64,000 nucleotides of DNA, taken from NCBI RefSeq assembly GCF_900129555.1, contig NZ_FQWC01000002.1, positions 62,001 through 126,000 on the forward strand. Direction: 5' to 3'. Source of the stretch: Flavobacterium defluvii. GTDB lineage: Bacteria; Bacteroidota; Bacteroidia; Flavobacteriales; Flavobacteriaceae. The translations under genes were made by a program, and so were the position numbers. The notes below the pieces were generated by a model. That model was not told the DNA's origin, ran no database searches, and saw only the letters and a program-made list of their open reading frames with translations. This document shows, piece by piece, positions 8,517 to 15,622 of this stretch (the first letter of the stretch is position 1; every line of letters starts with the position of its first letter).

Positions 8517-9147
8517 CAATTATAGATTTTTTTCCAATTGTTCTTGTTATAATATCTTTTTCCAAATTCCATCCGCGAGCAGGCGAATATTCCCTTCCAT
8601 ACCAAATAATCTGCAAATGAAGATCATTCCATAAATCTCTTGGAAATAATCGCTTAGCATCTTTTTCAGTCTGGGCTACACTTTTTCCGTTCGAAAGATT
8701 CCATCTGTGCATCAATCTGTGAATATGTGTATCAACAGGAAAAGCCGGAACGCCAAATGCTTGTGACATTACCACGCTTGCTGTTTTATGGCCAACGGCC
8801 GGCAAAGCTTCAAGTGCCTCAAAACTCTGTGGAACTTCACCATTATGCTTTTCGATTAAAATTTCAGACAAACCATGAATTCCTTTAGATTTCATTGGTG
8901 ATAATCCACACGGACGAATAATTTCTTTAATTTCCTCAATTGACATTTTTACCATATCATAAGGATTATCAGCCTTTGCAAACAAAAGTGGTGTAATCTG
9001 ATTTACACGAACATCAGTACATTGTGCGGAAAGCAATACAGCGATTAATAAAGTATAAGGATCTTTGTGGTCAAGTGGGACAGGTATAGTTGGGTATAGT
9101 TCTTTTAACGTATTTATAACAAATTGTACACGAGCTTCTTTATTCAT
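8491..9147 (-). CDS. nth: Endonuclease III-type DNA glycosylase lacking the [4Fe-4S] cysteines
   Basis: A base-excision repair glycosylase/AP lyase of the HhH-GPD family. Numbered from the longer start at 9180, the helix-hairpin-helix and catalytic lysine are at LPAVGHKTAS (K132), and the catalytic aspartate is in FPVDTHIHR (D150). The start at 9147 (MNKEARVQF) is preferred because family similarity begins there. The C-terminal loop that normally carries four Cys ligands of an iron-sulfur cluster reads GREYSPARGWNLEKDI, with no cysteine after it. The two catalytic residues are kept, so it may still be active. It is divergent from bcp with only a short shared control region. Confidence 0.92.
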   Translation of the reverse strand: MNKEARVQFVINTLKELYPTIPVPLDHKDPYTLLIAVLLSAQCTDVRVNQITPLLFAKADNPYDMVKMSIEEIKEIIRPCGLSPMKSKGIHGLSEILIEKHNGEVPQSFEALEALPAVGHKTASVVMSQAFGVPAFPVDTHIHRLMHRWNLSNGKSVAQTEKDAKRLFPRDLWNDLHLQIIWYGREYSPARGWNLEKDIITRTIGKKSIIEEAAKKKV

Positions 9148-9195
9148 TTCCGTAATTTTAATCGCCGTAAAAATAATCATTTATTGGTTATAAGT

Positions 9196-9203
9196 TATCT
9201 TTG
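9196..9203 (+). promoter_or_regulatory. -7 element (TATCTTTG) upstream of bcp
   Basis: TATCTTTG matches TAnnTTTG and lies 40 nt before the bcp ATG. No TTG is seen at the expected 19-nt distance, so only the -7 half is supported. Confidence 0.45.
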
Positions 9204-9243
9204 TAGTTAATCTAAAAACTCAACAATCTAAAATCAAAAATAT

Positions 9244-9696
9244 ATGACAACATTAAAAGCTGGTGATAAGGCACCAAACTTTTCAGGAACAGATCAGGAC
9301 GGAAAAACACATAAACTGGCAGATTATAGTGGCAAAAAATTAGTGGTTTTCTTTTATCCGAAGGCAAGCACGCCGGGATGTACAGCCGAAGCTTGCGACT
9401 TGAGAGATAATTTTCATCGTTTTCAGGCAAATAATTATGAGCTCCTTGGTGTAAGCGCCGATAGTCAGAAAGCACAAATCAAATTCAAAGAAAAATATGA
9501 ATTACCATTTCCATTATTAGCAGATGAAGATAAAGCTGTAATTAATGCATTTGGAGTTTGGGGACCAAAGAAATTCATGGGAAAAGAATATGACGGAATT
9601 CACAGAACAACTTTTGTAATAAACGAAAAAGGAATTATCGAAGAAGTAATCGAAAATGTAAAAACAAAAGAACACGCAGCGCAGATTTTGAAATAG
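9244..9696 (+). CDS. bcp: Thioredoxin-dependent thiol peroxidase (Bcp/PrxQ type)
   Basis: A 150-residue peroxiredoxin that reduces hydrogen and organic peroxides with electrons from thioredoxin in the cytoplasm. The peroxidatic Cys46 is in STPGCT, and the resolving Cys51 follows five residues later (CTAEAC), the atypical 2-Cys arrangement of Bcp/PrxQ. The thioredoxin fold runs the full length, with 'GTDQDGKTHKLADYSGKKLVVFFYPKA'-type sequence at the N-terminus and a conserved TTFVI near residue 122. Length is normal. It is monocistronic and followed by a repeat-rich spacer. Confidence 0.95.
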   Translation: MTTLKAGDKAPNFSGTDQDGKTHKLADYSGKKLVVFFYPKASTPGCTAEACDLRDNFHRFQANNYELLGVSADSQKAQIKFKEKYELPFPLLADEDKAVINAFGVWGPKKFMGKEYDGIHRTTFVINEKGIIEEVIENVKTKEHAAQILK

Positions 9697-9703
9697 TTTT
9701 TTT

Positions 9704-9871
9704 TGTTTCAGGTTTTTTTGTTTCAAGTTTCAAGTTTTTAATTTGATAAAATTTTTTAATGCAAAGCCCGCTAAGTTTTTTTTAAATGCAGTCTTTATAA
9801 AAAATTAATGTTCTTTGAGTTAAAATTACACGCCAGGACAACCTGAAACTTGAAACAAAGAAAACCTGAAA
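9704..9871. repeat. Degenerate inverted word repeat (TTTCAAGTTTCAAG / CTTGAAAC)
   Basis: The left part (9704-9738) repeats variants of GTTTCAGG and TTTCAAG. The right part (9841-9871) carries their reverse complements, CCTGAAACTTGAAAC and AACCTGAAAT. Between them, at about 9763, is GCAAAGCCCGCTAAG, which resembles the words at 48756. The same TGAAACTTGAAACCTGAAAC word occurs again at 53599. Confidence 0.6.
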
Positions 9872-9873
9872 TA

Positions 9874-9902
9874 AAAAAAGTCCCAAATAGGGACTTTTTT
9901 TA
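9874..9902. terminator. Bidirectional terminator between bcp and the 486-aa gene
   Basis: AAAAAAGTCCC (9874-9884) pairs with GGGACTTTTTT (9890-9900) around an AAATA loop, with A and T runs on both sides. It directly abuts the stop codon of the minus-strand gene. Confidence 0.8.
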
Positions 9903-11363
9903 TTAAGCATTTTGTTCTAATTCTTTCTGCGGATGATATCCAAAAAGATGATGTTCTTTTATAAGTTCTGCAATACCGGAAGGAAGCATAGGTTCCCAGC
10001 CTTTTTTGCCCTGATTGATCATTTTTAAAACTTCACGTGAGAATACAGATAAGTTATCAGGATCATAATCTTGAATGTCGACAACTTTTCCGTTAAACTT
10101 AAAGAATTTGTACAATTCTTTCATTCTAGGATGTACTTTTAAGTTGTTTGAATTCATTAATACGCCATTTTCATCAAGCATTGGATACAAGAAAACTTTC
10201 ATATCGCGATAGAATAATTTCCCAAAAGCTTCAAGAATTCCACCGCTTAAATGACGATAATATTTCTCGTCAAAAATATCAACAAGGTTATTTACACCCA
10301 TTGCAAGTCCCATACGAGATTTGGTATAGTTTGCAAAATATTCAACCACTTTGTAGTATTCCTGGAAATTCGAAATCATAACCGTTTGTCCAAGAGAGCA
10401 AAGTAATTCGGCTCTGTCCATAAAGTCGCGTTCGTCAATTTCTCCATCAGAACGTAGGTTAGAAAGCGTTATTTCGAAAATAACAAGAGTATTGTTTTTT
10501 TCAACTTTATTTTCTTTGAGAAACATCTCTAATGATTTCTCATACATATCCATGTTAACTTTAGTAACCGGACGGAAACTTCCTCTTAAAGCTAAAAGGT
10601 TCTTTTTGTAAAGAATGGCAGCAGGCAGGATATTTTTTCCCTCAGGATTAAACATAACCGCATCTGTCATTCCATTTTTAACAAGCTGTAAACTCATTAA
10701 ACGATTGTCGACATCGGCAAAACGAGGTCCTGAAAAGTTAATAGTATCAATTTCAAGCTGATCTTTATCTAAGTGATCGTATAAATAACGCAGTAAACGT
10801 TTTGGATCATTGTATTTATAAAAGGCACCGTAAATTAAGTTAACTCCTAAAATTCCCAGTGTTTCTTGTTGCAGTCTTGCGTCGGTTTCTCTAAAACGAA
10901 TGTGAAGAATAATTTCGTTATAAGCCTCGTCAGGTTCTATTTGGTATCGGATTCCAACCCATCCGTGTCCTTTAAATTGTTTGGCAAAATCGATTGTAGC
11001 TACTGTATTGGCATAACTAAAAAAAAGTTTTGTCGGATGTTTTTCTCTACTCAGACGCTCTTCGATAATCTGGCCTTCATGGGTAAGCATTTTTTTAAGG
11101 CGCTCTTCGGTAACATATCTTCCGTCAGTTTCAACGCCATAAATTGCATCACTGAAATCTTTATCATAGGCAGACATTGCTTTTGCAATTGTTCCCGAAG
11201 AACCTCCGGACCTGAAAAAATGCCTAACTGTTTCTTGTCCAGCGCCAATTTCAGCAAATGTTCCGTAAATATTTTCGTTTAAATTAATGCGTAATGCTTT
11301 GTCTTTTATAGAAGGAATCTGTTCGATGACCCTGTCACCTTTGAGTTTTATTTCTGTACCCAT
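9903..11363 (-). CDS. Conserved uncharacterised protein (486 aa)
   Basis: A long, soluble-looking protein without signal peptide or membrane helix. It begins MGTEIKLKGDRVIEQIP. Striking stretches are 'YGTFAEIGAGQETVRHFFR' (about residues 33-51), 'SGTIAKAMSAYDKDFSDAIYG' (56-76) and 'LGILGVNLIYGAFY' (168-181). The high-Gly, aromatic-rich character suggests a globular enzyme or nucleotide-binding protein, but I cannot name a fold or active site and give no function. It has its own terminator and a -7 box (TAACTTTG on the minus strand at 11393-11386), so it is probably expressed alone. Confidence 0.85.
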   Translation of the reverse strand: MGTEIKLKGDRVIEQIPSIKDKALRINLNENIYGTFAEIGAGQETVRHFFRSGGSSGTIAKAMSAYDKDFSDAIYGVETDGRYVTEERLKKMLTHEGQIIEERLSREKHPTKLFFSYANTVATIDFAKQFKGHGWVGIRYQIEPDEAYNEIILHIRFRETDARLQQETLGILGVNLIYGAFYKYNDPKRLLRYLYDHLDKDQLEIDTINFSGPRFADVDNRLMSLQLVKNGMTDAVMFNPEGKNILPAAILYKKNLLALRGSFRPVTKVNMDMYEKSLEMFLKENKVEKNNTLVIFEITLSNLRSDGEIDERDFMDRAELLCSLGQTVMISNFQEYYKVVEYFANYTKSRMGLAMGVNNLVDIFDEKYYRHLSGGILEAFGKLFYRDMKVFLYPMLDENGVLMNSNNLKVHPRMKELYKFFKFNGKVVDIQDYDPDNLSVFSREVLKMINQGKKGWEPMLPSGIAELIKEHHLFGYHPQKELEQNA

Positions 11364-11385
11364 TTTATTTTAAATAGATTTGTTA

Positions 11386-11393
11386 CAAAGTTA
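11386..11393 (-). promoter_or_regulatory. -7 element (TAACTTTG) for the 486-aa gene
   Basis: On the minus strand TAACTTTG lies 22 nt before the ATG at 11363. No clear TTG is seen at the expected distance. Confidence 0.45.
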
Positions 11394-11427
11394 GTAAATT
11401 AGGGTTCTAATGAAAGAGAAATAATCC

Positions 11428-11435
11428 TATTTTTG
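11428..11435 (+). promoter_or_regulatory. -7 element (TATTTTTG) for the MBL-fold gene
   Basis: TATTTTTG lies 18 nt before the TTG start at 11454. This implies a very short leader and supports starting the protein there rather than further downstream. Confidence 0.45.
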
Positions 11436-11453
11436 TAAAAAAATTAAGTTCAA

Positions 11454-12218
11454 TTGAAGGTCTATTTTTTAGGTACTGGTACTTCTCAAGGCATTCCGAT
11501 CATCGGAATCGATCATCCTGTTTGTAAAAGCACTGATGCTAAGGATAAAAGGCTTCGTGTATCCATCTGGATTACGTGGGACGATCATTCGTTTGTAATC
11601 GATTGCGGTCCTGATTTCAGACAGCAGATGCTTTCCTGCGGGTGCCGTAAACTCGATGCCATTTTATTTACACACGAACACGCAGATCATACTGCAGGTT
11701 TAGATGATATTCGTCCGTTTAATTTCCGCCAGGGCGAAATTCCTATTTACGGGCACAAACGTGTTTTAGATAATTTAAGAAAACGGTTTGATTACGTTTT
11801 TGAAACCGTAAATAAATACCCCGGTGCTCCAAGTGTAAAAACCATTGAAGTAAAAAACAATGAACCTTTTGCTACGGGTGATAAAATAGCAATTCCAATA
11901 AACGCTATGCACGGCGAATTACAGGTTTTTGGATACAGAATCGATGATTTTGCTTATCTCACAGATGTAAAAACTATTGAACAGACAGAAATTGATAAAC
12001 TCAAGGGCTTGAAAGTTTTAGTTGTAAATGCATTGCGAGTTGAGCCTCACGATACGCATTTTAACCTTCAGGAAGCGCTTGATTTTATAAATCTGGTAAA
12101 ACCTGAAAAAGCTTATTTAACCCACATTAGCCATGTTTTAGGTTTTCACGAAGAAGTACAGAAACAGCTTCCGGAAAATGTTTTTCTGGCTTACGATAAT
12201 TTAGAAATTACAATTTAA
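11454..12218 (+). CDS. Metallo-beta-lactamase-fold hydrolase (PhnP-like), TTG start
   Basis: The start codon is TTG (11454), which gives the family's typical beginning (M)KVYFLGTGTSQGIP; no ATG lies nearby. The metal site HxHxDH is intact as THEHADH with H74, H76, D78 and H79. Further His ligands are plausible near residue 130 (AMHGE) and at THISH near residue 224. The closest family I recall is PhnP/RNase Z-like phosphodiesterases acting on small phosphate esters or cyclic phosphates, but no phn genes are nearby, so the substrate is unknown. A membrane protein gene follows after 14 nt and is likely in the same operon. Confidence 0.88.
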   Translation: MKVYFLGTGTSQGIPIIGIDHPVCKSTDAKDKRLRVSIWITWDDHSFVIDCGPDFRQQMLSCGCRKLDAILFTHEHADHTAGLDDIRPFNFRQGEIPIYGHKRVLDNLRKRFDYVFETVNKYPGAPSVKTIEVKNNEPFATGDKIAIPINAMHGELQVFGYRIDDFAYLTDVKTIEQTEIDKLKGLKVLVVNALRVEPHDTHFNLQEALDFINLVKPEKAYLTHISHVLGFHEEVQKQLPENVFLAYDNLEITI

Positions 12219-12232
12219 TTATACCACAAAAA

Positions 12233-12736
12233 ATGAAAAAATCCTTAATGCTTTATCTTTTTATCCTTGCGATATTAATGAATGTTTTTACTTATATGTT
12301 TTACAGCCGCGAGGTAAAATTTGGCGAAGAAAGATATGAGAAAACAACTAAAAAGCTTAGAGACAGTATAAATTTGGTTTCAGCAAAATTAGCCGAAGCC
12401 GATTATTTTTCTTTGGAACACAACGAAAACGCACAAAACTATTTTGATAACAGTGCTTCTGGAGGAAAAGTAATTTTATATGAAAAACTAATTCCTGTTG
12501 TTACTGAGAAATTATTAGATTTTAATGCAAATCCAAAAGGAAATCCATACACTGGACAAGACCAGATTGGTCCAAATAAATTTATCATTAATAAAGTTAA
12601 AATCTTAAACCACCGTTGGATCATTGCAGATTATAGTAATGGTGAATTATGGGGAGAAGTCTTGTTAAAATACTTTGTTGACGATAAAGAAAATATTACT
12701 TTTGAAGTAAATCAAACTTGGTTATATCAAAAATAG
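12233..12736 (+). CDS. Hypothetical single-pass membrane protein (167 aa)
   Basis: An N-terminal hydrophobic helix (about residues 4-24, LMLYLFILAILMNVFTYMF) is followed by a short predicted coiled coil ('EERYEKTTKKLRDSINLVSAKLAEA', about 32-56) and a compact beta-rich domain to the end. It probably projects into the periplasm. The pattern 'HRWIIADYSNGELWGEVLLKY' suggests a small alpha/beta sensor- or lipocalin-like fold, but I do not recognise the family. It is 14 nt after the MBL gene, and its stop codon lies inside a terminator hairpin. Confidence 0.75.
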   Translation: MKKSLMLYLFILAILMNVFTYMFYSREVKFGEERYEKTTKKLRDSINLVSAKLAEADYFSLEHNENAQNYFDNSASGGKVILYEKLIPVVTEKLLDFNANPKGNPYTGQDQIGPNKFIINKVKILNHRWIIADYSNGELWGEVLLKYFVDDKENITFEVNQTWLYQK

Positions 12737-12760
12737 GATTTTATAATCCTATTTTTTTTT
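12731..12760 (+). terminator. Terminator overlapping the stop codon of the 167-aa gene
   Basis: AAATAGGATT (12731-12740) pairs with AATCCTATTT (12745-12754) around TTAT, followed by a run of T to 12760. The stop TAG (12734-12736) is within the left arm. A near copy of the arm (ATAGGATT) recurs just before the next ATG at 12782. Confidence 0.7.
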
Positions 12761-12781
12761 GACCTTTAAATAAATAGGATT

Positions 12782-13207
12782 ATGAAAAAGATGTTTTTGT
12801 TGACGATTATTGTTTCTGCTGCGTTTTCCTGCGCAAAAAAAGTTTCTCAGGAAAATGTAACTACAAAAGAAACAAAAAAAGAAATTTTAGTTGGAGGTGA
12901 TACTGATTCTCATGGATGTAAAGCTTCTGCAGGATATACCTGGTCAACACTTAAAAAAGAATGTATTAGGGTTTTTGAAAATAGCACAAGATTAAATCAT
13001 GCAGAAGACGGAAAAACATATACCACAGCTGCTTATGTAATTTTTGATGCAAACAAAGCAGAACTTTTCCTTGATACTCAAAAAGAATCCATCATTTTAG
13101 AAAGAAAAACCGAAGGGGACTCGTGGAGAAAAGATAATTTAGAATTAATTCCCTGGAAAGGATATGTTTTGAAAAAAGATGGGAAGATTCTTTATACAGG
13201 GGAATAA
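12782..13207 (+). CDS. Small lipoprotein (141 aa), function unknown
   Basis: A lipoprotein signal (MKKMFLLTIIVSAAFSCAKK) with Cys17 in the lipobox. Lysines rather than acidic residues follow the Cys, so it may stay at the periplasmic face. The mature part holds 'GCKASAGYTWSTLKKECIRVFE' (about residues 45-66), a short segment with two cysteines and a Trp that I have seen in small Bacteroidota lipoproteins of unknown role. Its C-terminal beta-rich half ends in 'GYVLKKDGKILYTG'. It is expressed alone. Confidence 0.78.
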   Translation: MKKMFLLTIIVSAAFSCAKKVSQENVTTKETKKEILVGGDTDSHGCKASAGYTWSTLKKECIRVFENSTRLNHAEDGKTYTTAAYVIFDANKAELFLDTQKESIILERKTEGDSWRKDNLELIPWKGYVLKKDGKILYTGE

Positions 13208-13223
13208 TTTAGTAATCAGTCGC

Positions 13224-13287
13224 AGTTTACAGTTTTAAGATTGTAATACATTTCAAGATTGAAAACTGTGACTTAATACTGTAAACT
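13224..13287. repeat. Imperfect palindrome between convergent genes
   Basis: AGTTTACAGT (13224-13233) is the exact reverse complement of ACTGTAAACT (13278-13287). Between them TTTTAAGATTG and CAAGATTGAAAACTGTGACTT form further degenerate copies. It may act as a weak bidirectional terminator; its right end touches the stop codon of the minus-strand hydrolase. Confidence 0.5.
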
Positions 13288-13931
13288 TATAAAGCCAGCC
13301 AATTCTTAAAATCAAAGAAATTTTGCGGAGCAACTCCGTGACCAACAGGATATTCTTTGTAAGTAACCGGAATATTTAATTTTTCTAAAATTGCAGGTGT
13401 TTTTCTGGCCCATTCAATTGGAATGACTTGATCAACAGTTCCGTGAGATGCGAATATTTTTAAGTTTTTGAAATCGTTTTTCTCAAAACCTTCTTTAATG
13501 ATTTCTTCATTAAAATAACCACTCATTGCGACAACTCTCTGGATTTTTTCAGGATAAGAAAGTGCCGTTGCGTAGCTTAAAATGGACCCTTGGCTAAAAC
13601 CAATTAAAGTTACATTATTAGCATCAATTGGATAATTTGCTACTAATTCATCAATAAAAGAAGCAATTAAATCCCTTGAAGTTTTGGCTTGTTCGTTGTC
13701 AGAAAATTTATTCTGATCAGCATCAAAATTAATTGCGTACCAAGCGTAAGCTCCATACTGCAAATCATAAGGCGCTCTTGCCGAAATTACATAATAATTA
13801 TCAGGAAGTTCGGTAGCAAACGAGAATAAATCAGCTTCATTGCTGCCGTATCCGTGTAATAAAAGCAATAACGGATTTTTATCTAAAACTACTTTTGGTT
13901 CTTGTATTTTATATTCTAAAGATAGATTCAT
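13287..13931 (-). CDS. Alpha/beta hydrolase, carboxylesterase/phospholipase type
   Basis: A 214-residue esterase of the alpha/beta-hydrolase fold. The ATG at 13931 (MNLSLEYKI) is chosen. The longer frame from 14009 runs through a repeat spacer and overlaps the upstream gene. Nucleophile elbow GFSQGS, acid in SHGTVDQVIP and histidine in PVGHG give a complete Ser-Asp-His triad in the right order, and an oxyanion segment LLHGYGSNE sits near the N-terminus. It has no signal peptide, so it is cytoplasmic, acting on short acyl esters or lysophospholipids. It is the third gene of a minus-strand group behind the dihydroorotase-like and DUF4870-like genes. Confidence 0.9.
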   Translation of the reverse strand: MNLSLEYKIQEPKVVLDKNPLLLLLHGYGSNEADLFSFATELPDNYYVISARAPYDLQYGAYAWYAINFDADQNKFSDNEQAKTSRDLIASFIDELVANYPIDANNVTLIGFSQGSILSYATALSYPEKIQRVVAMSGYFNEEIIKEGFEKNDFKNLKIFASHGTVDQVIPIEWARKTPAILEKLNIPVTYKEYPVGHGVAPQNFFDFKNWLAL

Positions 13932-13934
13932 TTT

Positions 13935-13972
13935 TAATTGTAAATTGTCAATTGTGAATTGTAATTTTTTAT
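13935..13972. repeat. Tandem AATTGT word repeat
   Basis: Four variants of AATTGTxAATTGT stand in tandem (13935-13966) between the hydrolase start and the end of the upstream gene. A similar word row is found at 53557-53586. Confidence 0.5.
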
Positions 13973-14298
13973 CCGATGCTTTTAAACCATTTTTGAAAAA
14001 GATTTCCAACTAAAGGAATCGGTCTTGTCTGGCCTTGGATAGCATTAAAAATACCAAAAGTCCAAAGAATTGAAATACAAATCCACATTGGAAAAGTGAT
14101 AAAAAAGCTGTCAAAATTGCTAATAATAGCTCCAAAGGAAATGAAAGTAAGTGATAAACCTAAAGCCTGGCGAATATGAAAGGAAGCAAAACTATTTTTG
14201 TTTTCAGAATTCATAGACATTGCAATCAAAACGCCAATTATTAGAATATAACTCGTAATGGCGATTGATTTTCCTTCTTCGATTGTATTGTTGCTCAT
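13969..14298 (-). CDS. Small DUF4870-like membrane protein
   Basis: A 109-residue protein with three hydrophobic helices (about residues 14-31, 46-62 and 66-86) and the motif FASFHIRQALGLSL. This motif is typical of the DUF4870/Tic20-like family of small membrane proteins of unknown role. No charge pattern suggests a transporter. The gene lies 4 nt after the dihydroorotase-like gene, so translation is probably coupled. Confidence 0.8.
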   Translation of the reverse strand: MSNNTIEEGKSIAITSYILIIGVLIAMSMNSENKNSFASFHIRQALGLSLTFISFGAIISNFDSFFITFPMWICISILWTFGIFNAIQGQTRPIPLVGNLFQKWFKSIG

Positions 14299-14302
14299 TG
14301 TA

Positions 14303-15553
14303 TTATTTTGTAACTAATTGATTTTGATTGAAAATTCCATACACAGAACCTTTAATTTCAGTTCCTAAAAAAGCAGAATTTTTAGATTTTGAAAGAATGT
14401 TTTCTTTTGTAAAAATTGATTTGTGTTCAGGGGTAAATAAAGTAAGATTCGCTTTGGCACCTTCCTGAATAGTATAATTTTCAAGACCAAAAATAGCTCT
14501 GGCAGAAGTTAATTTAGCAACAACAGTTTCTACAGGTAAAACGGTCAATAAAGCTCCAAATGCACTTTCTAAGCCAATAGTTCCATGTTTTGCTGTATCA
14601 AATTCCATTTTCTTAAATTCTATGTCAATAGGATTATGATCTGACGTAATCATGTCGATTGTTCCATCCGCAATTCCGTTCAATAAAGCTTGTCTGTCAA
14701 CTTCAGTTCTTAATGGAGGCGTAACTTTATAACGAGTATCGAAACTGTCCAGTTTTTCATCGGTTAAAACCAAATGATGTACTGATACGCTTGTCGTTAC
14801 ATGTAATCCTTTTGCTTTTGCTTCCCGAATTAATTCAACAGATTTTGCTGTAGAAATAGTAGGAATATGAAGCTTTCCGCCTGTATATTCCAGCAAGAAC
14901 AAATTTCTTGAAATTTGAAGTTCTTCGGCTAAATTCGGAATTCCTTTCAAACCTAATCGCGTTGAAACGATTCCTTCATTGGCAACGCCGTTTCCTTTAA
15001 TATTTGGATCTTGCGAATATGCAATTACCAATCCGTCAAAATCCTGAACGTATTGTAAAGCGATTTTCAAAATATTAGCGTTGTCAATACTTTTATTATA
15101 ATCTCCAAAAGCAATCGCTCCGGCTTTTTTCATGTCAAAAAGTTCTGCCATATCTTTTCCCTCGCTGGCTTTTGTTAAAGCTCCAATTGGGAAAATTTCT
15201 GTTGCAGAACCATTTGCTTTATTTTTTACAAAATTTACCTGAGACTGATTGTCGATAATCGGGAAGGAGTTTGGCTGTAGTGCAATTGCTGTAAAACCGC
15301 TTTTTGCCGCAACATTTAGTCCGTTTGCAATGGTTTCTCTGTCTTCGTAACCAGGTTCTCCAAGAGAAACACTGCTGTCAAACCATCCTTGAGAAACATG
15401 AAGATCGTCAAAGCGTACGATTTCTGCATCATCGTTTGGAAGAGAAACTCCTATTTTTTCTATTAAACCATCTGCAATTAAAAGATCAACGGTCTGGTTA
15501 TGAAACGGACTTTTTGAGTCGATAATTTTGGCGCTTTTGATGATTATTTTCAT
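14303..15553 (-). CDS. Dihydroorotase-like amidohydrolase lacking metal-binding histidines
   Basis: The overall sequence (416 aa) aligns by eye to type I dihydroorotase, the third step of pyrimidine synthesis. The signature normally read as DxHxHxREPGxE appears as DSSVSLGEPGYE: both His ligands are serine (S61, S63) and the substrate-binding Arg is glycine (G65). The later ligands also look lost: the usual His near 'vxAHxED' is Y179/S180, and the His of 'HxxHxST' is T232 (LHIPTIST). The active-site Asp is kept as D305 in TSDHNP. It therefore looks like a non-catalytic paralogue, perhaps structural or regulatory. No other pyr gene is in the window. A DUF4870-like gene follows 4 nt later. Confidence 0.88.
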   Translation of the reverse strand: MKIIIKSAKIIDSKSPFHNQTVDLLIADGLIEKIGVSLPNDDAEIVRFDDLHVSQGWFDSSVSLGEPGYEDRETIANGLNVAAKSGFTAIALQPNSFPIIDNQSQVNFVKNKANGSATEIFPIGALTKASEGKDMAELFDMKKAGAIAFGDYNKSIDNANILKIALQYVQDFDGLVIAYSQDPNIKGNGVANEGIVSTRLGLKGIPNLAEELQISRNLFLLEYTGGKLHIPTISTAKSVELIREAKAKGLHVTTSVSVHHLVLTDEKLDSFDTRYKVTPPLRTEVDRQALLNGIADGTIDMITSDHNPIDIEFKKMEFDTAKHGTIGLESAFGALLTVLPVETVVAKLTSARAIFGLENYTIQEGAKANLTLFTPEHKSIFTKENILSKSKNSAFLGTEIKGSVYGIFNQNQLVTK

Positions 15554-15622
15554 ATGTAGATATTTTTTTGACGTAAAATGATTTTTGTAAAAAGTAAAAT
15601 GCTTTTAAAACAAACGCGAATT

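Noticed and set aside
9212..9475. Minus-strand 87-codon frame opposite bcp
   Set aside because: Shadow of bcp: wrong strand, no family-like sequence, and it covers the bcp promoter.
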